From contig JAPPFJ010000035.1 of NCBI GenBank assembly GCA_028877215.1, positions 248,001-312,000 on the forward strand: a stretch of DNA of 64,000 nt, given 5' to 3'. Below the pieces are notes generated by a model, which saw nothing but the letters and a program-made list of their open reading frames with translations, was not told the DNA's origin and ran no database searches. The position numbers were made by a program, and so were the translations under genes. The DNA comes from Gemmatimonadota bacterium. Its GTDB lineage: Bacteria; Latescibacterota; UBA2968; GCA-2709665. Below are positions 1 to 8,120 of this stretch, piece by piece; the first letter of the stretch is position 1, and the number at the start of each line of letters is the position of its first letter.

Positions 1-165
1 AACGGTCTGTTCCCTGCCGGAATTCCGTCGGTCAGTTGCACGCGTGACTTCCATTCCCTGTATTCCCTTCCGTTCTGCCTGAATCGTCGATGATGCAAGA
101 CTCCCCCTGCCAAATCAACGTGCAGTTCGCGGATTGGGAGCCTGACTTTGGCAAAATACCCAAGA

Positions 166-230
166 ATTCATCAATAAATCATCAAAAACGTCCAAGATTT
201 CAACATTGATTCAACAAAGAATCGTTAAAT
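166..230. promoter_or_regulatory. Shared AT-rich upstream element, copy 1
   Basis: An AT-rich block that begins ATTCATCAATAAATCATC and continues with spaced TTCAA motifs. Two other intergenic regions (near 3838 and 5742) hold blocks that align with it over about 60 bp. It lies about 90 bp upstream of the zinc-ribbon gene that starts at 322. A promoter or operator role is inferred from position and recurrence only. Confidence 0.4.
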
Positions 231-321
231 TGGCGTAGCCTTGACCTGCACGTAAAACCGAGCGCTGAACGAGCCGATTGCCGTGTCAACACATCGTCAG
301 CTTTTTTCAGGAACCCTCGCC

Positions 322-504
322 ATGAACCGTCCAACCTGGCGCGGCAGAGATTTCATTGACGGCGGCAAACGCAAGATGCGAAAGTGCCTGAGCTGCGGGA
401 GGATGTTTAGGAGTACCGGACCTGAGAACCGGATATGTGACAGGCACAAGACAAAACGATCAAAGTACGAAGATTGGGCGGAGGGGCCGGGAGAGGATTT
501 CTAG
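322..504 (+). CDS. Small zinc-ribbon protein, paralogue 1
   Basis: A 60-residue protein of unknown role. Its core is KCLSCGRMF, then about ten residues, then RICDRH, giving a CxxC...CxxH pattern that could bind one zinc ion, followed by a basic stretch ending KYEDW. Two further copies of the family are in this window (23446-23634 and 61873-62052), with the same GPExRIC and KYDDW signatures. The start at 322 was chosen because an AGGA-like ribosome site lies just upstream and the paralogues begin at about the same distance from the first CxxC. Nucleic-acid or protein binding is plausible for such a ribbon but is not shown. No operon partner is visible. Confidence 0.65.
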   Translation: MNRPTWRGRDFIDGGKRKMRKCLSCGRMFRSTGPENRICDRHKTKRSKYEDWAEGPGEDF

Positions 505-1325
505 ATCTTGGCAGCACCGCCAGGACCAGCCGGGGAGCGCGGAGGATCCGGTACACCGAAACCCCTGTCGACTCGGCCGAGCGGACGCTGGACCTGCATG
601 AATGGTCAGAAGGAATCTATCACAATACCCTCGAGTCGTTTTGGCGACAAGCGTGGGCGGGGCCGAGACTTTAGCACCGGCACACCATATCATCTCTCTA
701 CCAGGCCGCTGCGATACATCACTCCACCCGGAAGGGCAACTGCATTTATGAAGGCCACCACATATTCAACCGTTATCCTGCCGTTCCCTCTTGCCTGTTA
801 AGGATGTCAAAAACCGGACAAATCTGCCAGACAGCGGGTATTTACAGAGCATTCGGCCTATGCCCCTGCAAGGATCGAGTCGTCCTTGAAAAGGGACAAC
901 GCTTTCCACCATGCAGAGAACATGGATGGAGAGTTCTGTGGGTGTTTCTCCAAGGAAACGGACGGCGTCCGTAACTTGATCCGGCGCCATCCGCAGATGC
1001 GGAACATACTGTCTGGTAACGTTGCCATCGCTCGCGGATGAGAACCCCAGGAGTCGAGGCAACGGATCGTCTACGCGCATTCCGAAGACGCCTGGACGGT
1101 GGCGCACCAGAGTCAAGACTTCAGGGAAGGCGGCGTGAGCCCGACGCTGTGCCTGGATACGGGCTCTGACAAGAGGGGATTGACTATGTTGTTGGCCCCC
1201 GAATGGCGAGAGAATGCCGCAGCGGAGTCGAAACGCTGTGGAAAGGCGAGCGGATGATGGCTTACCGCAACGGCAGAGAGGGTAGTGACCGATTCGACTG
1301 GCGTCCCAACCCTCTGCCGGCGTCG
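505..1325. other. Gene-poor stretch
   Basis: About 820 bp without a convincing gene. A 116-codon frame on the minus strand (766-1116) is open, but it has no good ribosome site and no recognisable motif. I see no tRNA, repeat array or clear hairpin. Confidence 0.5.
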
Positions 1326-3713
1326 CTATTCTGTCTTTCCCAGGCGATAGCCGACCCGCGGTTCGTTAAAAATCCATTTGGGGTTCTTCGCATCGTCGCC
1401 CAGCTTTCGCCGGATGTTTTTGACCGCGGCGTGGAGCGGCCGTCTGTCGTTGCTGCCCCTCTTGGCCCAGATACGTCTCAGAATGTCTTCGTAGAAGACC
1501 GTCCGGCCCGCGTTCACCGCAAGTTCCTGGAGAACGAAGTACTCGATTCTTGTCAGATCCACGGGCGTTCCGGAAATCGTCACCCTGCGTCGGGCGTAGT
1601 CGACCTTCAGATTCCCGCGCAGAAACGGTTCCGATGGTACGACCAGACGAGGAACCGTATGCTTACGTATGGCGGCCCTGATCCTGGCCGCCAGTTCCGT
1701 AGGTGAGAACGGCTTGACCAGATAATCGGCAGCGCCGTTGTCCAGGGCTTGCGCAATGGCGTCTTCGTGCCCATACGCGGAAAGGAAAATAACCGGCACG
1801 TCTGCCTTTTCGACGATGCCATGCATTAACTCGATCCCGTCGCTGCCCGGGAGCACGAGGTCCAACAGCGCCAATCGGGGACTGTGTTCATTGAACAGGG
1901 CAATCGCCTCGTTTGCATCTCCGGTAACGATCGGAACGTAGCCGGCGTTCGACAGGGCTTCTCGAACGCTGCGCAGCGTTTGCGGGTCATCGTCCACGAC
2001 GAGGATTTTGGCAGGGGCATTTGCCGGCATTCGAGCGCCGTCGGTGGCCCGAACGGTACGTCTGCCAGCGGTCTTTGCGACCTCCTCGGCAATCGGAATG
2101 GTGAATCTGAACCGGGTTCCCTTGTCGGGACCATCGCTCTCGGCGAAGATGCGGCCGCCGTGGGCTTCGACGATGCCCCGGCATATGGACAGGCCCCAGC
2201 CGGACCTAAGGTCTTCCCTGGGGTCCGCGTCTCGATCGCGACGGGGCAACTTGCGAAACAGCTGCGCCACCTGTTCCGCAGACATACCCCGACCCTGGTC
2301 GACGACACTGATCGTCACGTTATCGCCATCCTGCATTGCACTTACCCGAATCCGAGACCTTTCTGGTGAATTCCGCGCCGCATTCGTCAACAGGTTTACC
2401 ACAACCTGGACGATTCTTCCTGGATCCGCTAATACGGGTGGGAGACCGGACGCCATCTCGATGTGAACGTTGTCCCGGTTCCATCCGTTCTGAAACCTGT
2501 TCCGGGCCTGATCCAGCAGTCCGGTAACCAGGACTGGTACCGGGTTGACGACCAGGGTCCCCGTCTCGATCCGCGTCACGTCCAATAAATCGTTTATCAG
2601 AACGCCCATCTGGTCTGCCTGCTCGCTGATTATCCGCAGGAACTGGACCATCTCTGCCTGGCGGAACGGGAACGTGTCGCCCAGTGCGGTCTCAGCGGAA
2701 CCCTTGATGGCGGCCAATGGCGCCCGCAGTTCGTGGCTGACCTTGGCAAGGAACTCAGCACGCATCAACTCCAGTTCATCCATCGGCGCCATGTCCTGAA
2801 GGGTCACCACAAATGACGTCACCCGTCCGTCGTCGGCGCGAATGGGCGTGGCATTCATGAGTGCCTTCACACTGCGTCCATCGGGGACCTCGAAGACGAC
2901 CTCCTCGGCACGTACCGTCTCGCCTTCGCTCAGAGCCTGGGCGATGGACAGTTCCTTCAGGGATACCTGCCGCCCGTCGGCCCGGCGGATCGTCACAACT
3001 TCCAGGAAGTCTTCCAGCCGTGGTTCGCCGGTCAGCAAGCCCTCCAGGATCCTCACCGTCTCCCTGTTGTACGACACCGGATCTCCGCTGATGGCGTCGA
3101 ATACAACCACACCGACCGGGGCGGTATTGACGACGGCTTCGCGGTCGGCCGTGGCACGCTGCTGGTCCCGGTAGCGCCGGGCGTTGGTGATAACCAGAGC
3201 GGCCTGGGACGCGAACATGACCAGCGTCTCTTCGTCTTCATCGGTAAACTCCGGGCCGCTCACCTTTCCGGCCAGGAAGAAGTTCCCGACGCTTTCGCCG
3301 CGGTGACGGATCGGCGCGGACAAGAAGGACATGGTCTCCGCCGCCGAGCCGGGAGCCTTGACGATGGGGAGGCCGAGCGCACCGACGTGGCTGTAAAAGT
3401 CTCGCAGACGCAAGGGTTCCTCAAATCCGCGGAGGTACTCGTGCAGCGGCGCCGCCTCCGGGAAGTTCCGCATTTGTTCGACCCAGTGAGGCGGCATGCC
3501 GGAGACGAGGAATTCCTGTATCTCACCGTCGCCGGCATGAAGCGTTACCACGCAGTAGCTGGCGTCCGTCACGGACCTGGCGCTGTCAACCACACCCTGC
3601 AGCACCGTCTCGAAATCAAGGCTTTCGTTGATGCGCTGGCTCGCCTGGCTCAATCGCGAAAGGCGGTCCCGCAGCTTTCTGTTCTCTGCCTGAAGCTTTT
3701 CAGCGAGTTGCAT
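1326..3713 (-). CDS. One-piece GAF-PAS sensor kinase with receiver and winged-helix output
   Basis: A 795-residue signal-transduction protein combining a whole two-component pathway. In order: a short coiled coil (1-30), a GAF-like sensor (about 30-180), a PAS-like domain (about 185-310), a HisKA domain with phospho-acceptor His327 in KVSHELRAP, a HATPase_c domain with N box (NLLTNAARN) and G boxes (DQGRGMS, GWGLSI), a receiver domain (about 568-685; phospho-acceptor Asp618, Lys667), and an OmpR/PhoB-type winged helix (about 700-795; RIEYFVLQEL...RVGYRL). No membrane segment is visible, so it is probably a cytoplasmic sensor. The start at 3713 follows an AGGAGG-type ribosome site. Kinases with a C-terminal receiver are common, but one that also carries its own DNA-binding domain is unusual. 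It is transcribed divergently from the dockerin gene at 4087, so it may control that gene or itself. Confidence 0.88.
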   Translation of the reverse strand: MQLAEKLQAENRKLRDRLSRLSQASQRINESLDFETVLQGVVDSARSVTDASYCVVTLHAGDGEIQEFLVSGMPPHWVEQMRNFPEAAPLHEYLRGFEEPLRLRDFYSHVGALGLPIVKAPGSAAETMSFLSAPIRHRGESVGNFFLAGKVSGPEFTDEDEETLVMFASQAALVITNARRYRDQQRATADREAVVNTAPVGVVVFDAISGDPVSYNRETVRILEGLLTGEPRLEDFLEVVTIRRADGRQVSLKELSIAQALSEGETVRAEEVVFEVPDGRSVKALMNATPIRADDGRVTSFVVTLQDMAPMDELELMRAEFLAKVSHELRAPLAAIKGSAETALGDTFPFRQAEMVQFLRIISEQADQMGVLINDLLDVTRIETGTLVVNPVPVLVTGLLDQARNRFQNGWNRDNVHIEMASGLPPVLADPGRIVQVVVNLLTNAARNSPERSRIRVSAMQDGDNVTISVVDQGRGMSAEQVAQLFRKLPRRDRDADPREDLRSGWGLSICRGIVEAHGGRIFAESDGPDKGTRFRFTIPIAEEVAKTAGRRTVRATDGARMPANAPAKILVVDDDPQTLRSVREALSNAGYVPIVTGDANEAIALFNEHSPRLALLDLVLPGSDGIELMHGIVEKADVPVIFLSAYGHEDAIAQALDNGAADYLVKPFSPTELAARIRAAIRKHTVPRLVVPSEPFLRGNLKVDYARRRVTISGTPVDLTRIEYFVLQELAVNAGRTVFYEDILRRIWAKRGSNDRRPLHAAVKNIRRKLGDDAKNPKWIFNEPRVGYRLGKTE

Positions 3714-3837
3714 GTTCCTTTCCTCCTGTGCCGCCGGCCGGCTCGCTATTGGCTGGTAGAACGCCGCCTGACGAGACCGAAGTGAAATGCAGCCAACGTC
3801 GCACGGACGCGGCAGCCACGTTGCAGATTGCGCCAAT

Positions 3838-3897
3838 ATTCACCAATAAATCATCGAAATATACCGAAATTTCATAACTATTTCAATCAAAATTCCT
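3838..3897. promoter_or_regulatory. Shared AT-rich upstream element, copy 2
   Basis: Begins ATTCACCAATAAATCATC and aligns with the blocks at 166 and 5742, including the spacing of the later TTCA motifs. It sits between the divergent kinase (start 3713) and dockerin gene (start 4087), so it could serve either. Function is inferred. Confidence 0.4.
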
Positions 3898-4086
3898 TAT
3901 AGTAGTCATGCTGATTGGACGATACCCTTTAAGACCGCCATCATACAAGCAGTTGACATCGCCGCGTGGCATCGTCAGACAAAAAAAGCAACGCGGCGCA
4001 GCGACGAAGACTTTCCAAACGCGAGCGTAGTTTCGAGTTCGTTGTTGAAGATGCAGGAAAACCACATTACCGTAAGGAGGTGCAGT

Positions 4087-5001
4087 ATGAACCGTGCAGA
4101 CGTACGGAGAATGGATATCCTGGAACGTCGATTGCATTGGCAGAAGCGTGCGATCGTCGGTTTGCTCCTTTTGTTTCTCTTCAGTACTTCACCGGCCCTG
4201 AGTACGGCGACGAAATGGTTAGAGCAGTTACGGACCGGGAACGTGGGGTTTCCGGGGCCATCTTCGGACCGGGCTTCGGGAGGCGTCAATTCAAAATGGA
4301 CATTCTCACCTGAGTCTGAGCACGGCAGGTTGAGCAAGACGGCCCTGGCTGCTGACGAAGTCCTGAAGATCGGCAGGTTGCAGATTGTAAACGAAGCGGG
4401 TAACGTTGTTGCGTTCCTGGGTTTCGACGAGGCAGGGGACGGGGTGCTGGCCATCCGAAACAGTAAGGGAAAGTACCGGATAATGGCCGGTTTGGACGAA
4501 TCCGGAGGAGGCTTGTTGAACGTGTTCAACTCAACTGATCGGCCCGTTGCGGTCATGGGCGCTGACGATACGGACCAGGGCAATGGATTTATGAACGTCA
4601 GCGGTGGGACCGGGGCTGTTGCCGGGCTTTTCTTTGGCGAATCCGGAGATGCGGCCGTGACGGTATTTGGCGGAAACGGAAACCCCGCTTGCGCCCTGGG
4701 CGCCGATGCAAACGGAAACGGCTTTTTGTTTACCCTGAGCGAGTCAGGGCTGCCAATCGGCACGCTCACCGCCGATCTCGACGGTAACGGTACTCTGGCG
4801 ATTTCGGCAGGTAAGTTCAGAGCGTTTGTAGATGAAAACGGAAACGGCGCCGCGGAGACGCTGGCGGAAGACGGCAGTGTCCGTTGGACATCTGAAATGA
4901 AAACGGGAGGTACTGGTGGTTTGTTGGGAGACCTCGACGGCGACGTGGATTTCGAAGACTTTTTAACGTTCGCCGCGAATTTCGGGAAATCCAGCGGGTA
5001 G
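4087..5001 (+). CDS. Secreted or membrane-anchored glycine-rich protein with C-terminal dockerin-like loop
   Basis: A 304-residue protein. After a charged N-terminus there is one hydrophobic segment (about residues 17-38) that would act as a signal peptide or anchor. The middle repeats short beta-strand units rich in Gly, Asp and Asn (GNGFMNVSGG, GNGNPACALG, DANGNGF), resembling repeated beta-structure. The C-terminus ends with a single dockerin-type calcium loop, GDLDGDVDFEDFLTFAANFG. The start at 4087 follows AAGGAGG. Dockerin loops in this lineage mark secreted proteins, but a cohesin partner is not known here. The cellular role is unknown. Confidence 0.75.
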   Translation: MNRADVRRMDILERRLHWQKRAIVGLLLLFLFSTSPALSTATKWLEQLRTGNVGFPGPSSDRASGGVNSKWTFSPESEHGRLSKTALAADEVLKIGRLQIVNEAGNVVAFLGFDEAGDGVLAIRNSKGKYRIMAGLDESGGGLLNVFNSTDRPVAVMGADDTDQGNGFMNVSGGTGAVAGLFFGESGDAAVTVFGGNGNPACALGADANGNGFLFTLSESGLPIGTLTADLDGNGTLAISAGKFRAFVDENGNGAAETLAEDGSVRWTSEMKTGGTGGLLGDLDGDVDFEDFLTFAANFGKSSG

Positions 5002-5149
5002 AAAGGACTCACTTGAGGCAAAGGCTGGCCCCGGCGACGGTCGGGTGAAGAATGCGGTGAAACAGTTGTACGTCACCGGTTTTTCGCTCGTTCTTTCTCA
5101 ATTCCGCTCCATCTCCAACTGTCGTGTTCAGGAAACGGCCGTGAGGGTG

Positions 5150-5171
5150 GGGCGGACATTCCTGTCTGCCC
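5150..5171. repeat. Hairpin in the intergenic region after the dockerin gene
   Basis: GGGCGGACA and TGTCTGCCC flank a TTCC loop, a 9-bp stem with one G-T pair. It lies 150 bp past the stop of the dockerin gene and is not followed by a T run. That makes it look more like a dispersed palindromic element than a classic terminator. Confidence 0.4.
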
Positions 5172-5369
5172 GCGTCGATAACGCTTCGTCGTCGATACTG
5201 TTATCCAGAGGAGGTCTCCATGCAGTCGATGGGTCCGCGCACAAATTCGTCTGCGAAGGGCTTCCGCTCCACGTCCAATTCAGAAGACGGGAGATTCTTC
5301 GCTGCGCTCTGAATGACATGACCTTCTAAAACCATTAGCGAAATGTTCCCGTCACACCTTCGCCCAGAA

Positions 5370-5420
5370 TGTCATCCAAAGGAGGCCCCCGTGGCCGACG
5401 AGGGATCTCCTGCAGCATCG
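5370..5420. repeat. Dispersed repeat element, copy 1
   Basis: Contains GTCATCC, then GGAGGC, GGCCGACGA, GGATCTCCTGCAGCATC. The same order of blocks recurs at 14349-14396, with a partial copy at 14285. It looks like a small non-coding dispersed repeat. Confidence 0.45.
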
Positions 5421-5741
5421 TATCATCCATGCGCGACTCTCATATGTCCATACTATAAGAGGCAGCACAACCGCCTCTCCCTTTTTTCGTGGCGTCGGTT
5501 CCCCAATGATTCCCTGTTCGTTGTTGCGTTGTTGATTCACCGGCTGTCGCGATTCAACCACCGTCGTCGCTTCAGTGATTTCCCATACCTCTGCCTGATG
5601 GTTCCCGGCACGACCCATACTCATCCCCTCCGGATTCGAACATCCCACTTCAGTTGACTTTCTGATTCAATTTTCATTCCCAAGGCGGAAAAACGGTCGT
5701 TGTCGCGTCTGTTTGTTCCGAGCGGCGCGAATTGAGCGGGA

Positions 5742-5800
5742 ATTCATCAAAAAATCAACAAAATTGGCCAATAATTCAATGTTCGTTCAACGAATTGTCC
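5742..5800. promoter_or_regulatory. Shared AT-rich upstream element, copy 3
   Basis: Begins ATTCATCAAAAAATCAAC and carries two spaced TTCAA motifs, as in the blocks at 166 and 3838. It lies about 220 bp upstream of the small membrane-protein gene at 6022. Confidence 0.4.
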
Positions 5801-6021
5801 GTATCTTATAGGTTTGTCTAAAAAACGACGGGGATACCTGAACAGTGAGCGGTTTCGCTGTCTAGGCCGATTGCGGTGCCTTTGGGCAGCCTCGCCGGCA
5901 TGGAGCCAGACACTCCCGTGTGTGGAGGGAAAACGATGACGTCCATTGCGAAGCTCGTTTCCAATCGCCGCTGCGTTTCCACCCGCATTATGAAGGCCAA
6001 AACCGTCAGACAGGAGATCTC

Positions 6022-6186
6022 ATGGTCGTGCTTGTTCTGGTCGTTTCGGTTGTGTGTCTATTTGTGACATTGGTCGCATTGAGCTATCTGATGTCCCTTT
6101 CATCGAAAGTGGATCATCTGCTCAAGCGCGTTGCTGAGATCGAAGGCTATCTGGCCGTCAGTGCCGGACCGCATCGGGAAGTCTGA
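6022..6186 (+). CDS. Small single-pass membrane protein
   Basis: A 54-residue protein with one long hydrophobic segment (about residues 2-25, VVLVLVVSVVCLFVTLVALS) followed by a short helical tail (KVDHLLKRVAEIEGYL) that could form a coiled coil in the cytoplasm. A good AGGAGA ribosome site precedes the chosen ATG. No family recognised. The next small gene at 6348 lies in the same direction. Confidence 0.55.
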   Translation: MVVLVLVVSVVCLFVTLVALSYLMSLSSKVDHLLKRVAEIEGYLAVSAGPHREV

Positions 6187-6347
6187 CGAAAGCGGGTCCG
6201 GTACCCCGCAGATTCAATGCGTGGAGGCAGCTGGCAGAAGGCGCTTCTCGAGATCGCTGCCCGGGGTTCAACTGGTGTATGCGGCGGTTCTCGTGGAATA
6301 AATCAGGTTCTGAACGGCGTTTCCAGATGAAATCCAAGGAGTGCGCA

Positions 6348-6512
6348 ATGGAACTTACGAAACTGGAGTTCTTCGCCGGGATGGCGCTTTGCGGGGCCGC
6401 CAGGTCTGACAACACCTGGCACGAACAGGCAACCGTGGATACCGCTATCGAGATCGCCCGGCGAATGATCAAGACGCTGGAAGAGGAAAAGCGCGCCGTC
6501 GAAGAAACATAG
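6348..6512 (+). CDS. Small helical protein, phage-like style
   Basis: A 54-residue protein, predicted helical, with AIEIARRMIKTLEEEK near the C-terminus. An AAGGAG ribosome site at ideal spacing supports the start. Its length and composition recall small early proteins of phages, but no specific family can be named. It follows the small membrane protein at 6022 by 160 bp and may be co-transcribed with it. Confidence 0.5.
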   Translation: MELTKLEFFAGMALCGAARSDNTWHEQATVDTAIEIARRMIKTLEEEKRAVEET

Positions 6513-6941
6513 ACGAGGCATTATCCATGTTGTTCCGCTTTGAGGGGCGCCGAATCCCGCGGCGACGGGGCGGTCAAACCGGATTCTGACGTGACGATCC
6601 GCAAGGTCAGCCAATGCCGGCACCCCCAAACAAACCTCCTTCGGCGCCGGCGCTGTCCTGCCGCCCCGATTTCCGGATCTGACAGTCTCGATGACGAGCG
6701 TCCTCACCGGGGGGTGCATGATCAGCCGTCCGCTGCTTACGCCTGGGTGAGTGGCGAGTGCGTCTGTACAACGCTGTGAACCCTCTTTCTGCTCGTCACG
6801 ATAACGAGAAATCGGTGTAGACCAAATCGGCTTATTTCACTGTCAGGAACATCAAGAAAGCCGGTTTTGTACCGGGCAGCGGTCAAACCGGGCTTGACCC
6901 CCCGCAAGGGCGGCCATATGCCGGGGGCCCTTCCCTCATGA

Positions 6942-7428
6942 CGGTTCTGGCGTCCGGCGCCGTCCTGCCGCTGCCCGGTCTATACAGACCCCTCCGAAGA
7001 CGACCCCTTGGCGCGATATCACCGAAAGATTGCGGGCCACCTGGACATTCCCGGCGTGGTCGTCGTGGGCGGCGGCCACCCGGACTTCAGAACGGAATTC
7101 AGGTTCCCGCGATACGGCGTCTGCGACGATGAGTTGGACAAAATCACCAACGCGTCTCCGATCGGGCGGGCGGCCGTGAAGTTGGAGTACCTGCGTCTCT
7201 CGCAAATTTCGGAGGAATTGATGGCGGAAGACAAGAAAGAGGAGCGAGGGAAGTGGCTGGAAGACGGGATGTCTGAAAAATTCAGTGGCCTTGAAGATTC
7301 GGAAGGTTGTGATCCGCGACGGTCGCGTGGTCACCGCGTATACATCACGCCGAAAGGACCGGAAACGCGCATTGCGGAAAGGGCGGGAAATGGGGCTGAC
7401 AAGGCGAAACGCAGGGCTTGGAAGATGA
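6942..7428 (+). pseudogene. Possible frameshifted gene of unknown family
   Basis: Two protein-like frames follow one another on the plus strand. The first, readable from 6942, includes DPLARYHRKIAGHLDIPG and YLRLSQISEELMAED. After about 7270 the protein-like signal moves to another frame, with KIRKVVIRDGRVVTAYTS and a basic tail ending at 7428. A single frameshift would join them. No start codon with a ribosome site is clear, so this is a guess at a decayed gene. It could also be chance open frames. Confidence 0.25.
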
Positions 7429-7480
7429 ACAGCGCGAGTTCCCGGTGACCTGGTGAGGTCAGCCGGTACTGCGCAGGGGA

Positions 7481-7705
7481 TCAGCCGATCAGCGACTTGA
7501 CCAGCGGAATCGCAACACATGCCAGGACAACACCAAGCATCCGTTTCAGAAGCCTGATGTCGCCTTCAATGTTCTGAAGGCGAGACTCGATACCCGGTAG
7601 ACGGTGTTCGAAGTCCGCGATTTCTTCAGCGGCCTCTCGGGCATCCGAATCCGGAGCGCCGGCGGCGACAAGGGCGGCGTAGGTCTTGGAAAGCATAATC
7701 GGCAT
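7481..7705 (-). CDS. Small coiled-coil membrane-anchored protein
   Basis: A 74-residue protein. The N-terminal part (KTYAALVAAGAPDSDAREAAEEIADFE) is followed by a coiled coil (RLPGIESRLQNIEGDIRLLKRM) and one C-terminal hydrophobic segment (LGVVLACVAIPLVKSLIG). This layout matches small tail-anchored coiled-coil proteins found beside mobile elements and in many genomes (DUF1640-like). No partner gene is adjacent. Confidence 0.6.
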   Translation of the reverse strand: MPIMLSKTYAALVAAGAPDSDAREAAEEIADFEHRLPGIESRLQNIEGDIRLLKRMLGVVLACVAIPLVKSLIG

Positions 7706-8120
7706 TGTGCAGCACCTGAACTACGGGTTGGATGCTCTTTCGCTGACGTTTAACCAAACATCGTTCTTCACTGAGGTTGCATTCGGTAGCAGGTTGGTGA
7801 CTATATGATCGCGGAAAAAGCGGTCGATGGCAAGAAGAAAACGGCAGTGAGACATTTTCAGCAGCATTATCACGGAGAGTTGTTGTCACAGACAAGGTAC
7901 GCGGCGAAACCCTTTCTTGTTTTACGGAAGTGAAATGCGGACTCTCCCCTTGCGCTGCATCCGACCGCCGCGCCGGTTCAGGATGGCGCCAAGAGTCCCG
8001 GGTACCTCCCGGCGCGTCCCGATGGCCACCTTCAACACCAGCGCCTCGGACTCGCCGGAGGCGGCTGGAGTTGCGATCCGGTTCGGGCGCCATATCTGCG
8101 ACCTCACGTTGCCTGGCGGG
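7706..8120. other. Intergenic stretch without visible features
   Basis: About 415 bp between the coiled-coil gene and the end of the HEPN-like gene. Open frames here overlap each other and look like chance. I see no repeat or RNA gene. Confidence 0.45.

Larger units (their letters stand above)
5002..6021. other. Long non-coding stretch with repeat elements
   Basis: About 1 kb with no supported gene. It holds the hairpin at 5150, one member of a GTCATCC...CTGCAGCATC repeat family (5370-5420) and copy 3 of the shared AT-rich element (5742-5800). Several open frames exist on both strands, but none has a ribosome site or protein-like composition. Confidence 0.5.

Noticed and set aside
766-1116. 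Open minus-strand frame of 116 codons
   Set aside because: No ribosome site, no motif, and mixed composition; it could not be told from chance.
6936-7520. Minus-strand frame of 194 codons
   Set aside because: Arg/Val-rich with no motif; it is antisense to a more protein-like plus-strand reading.
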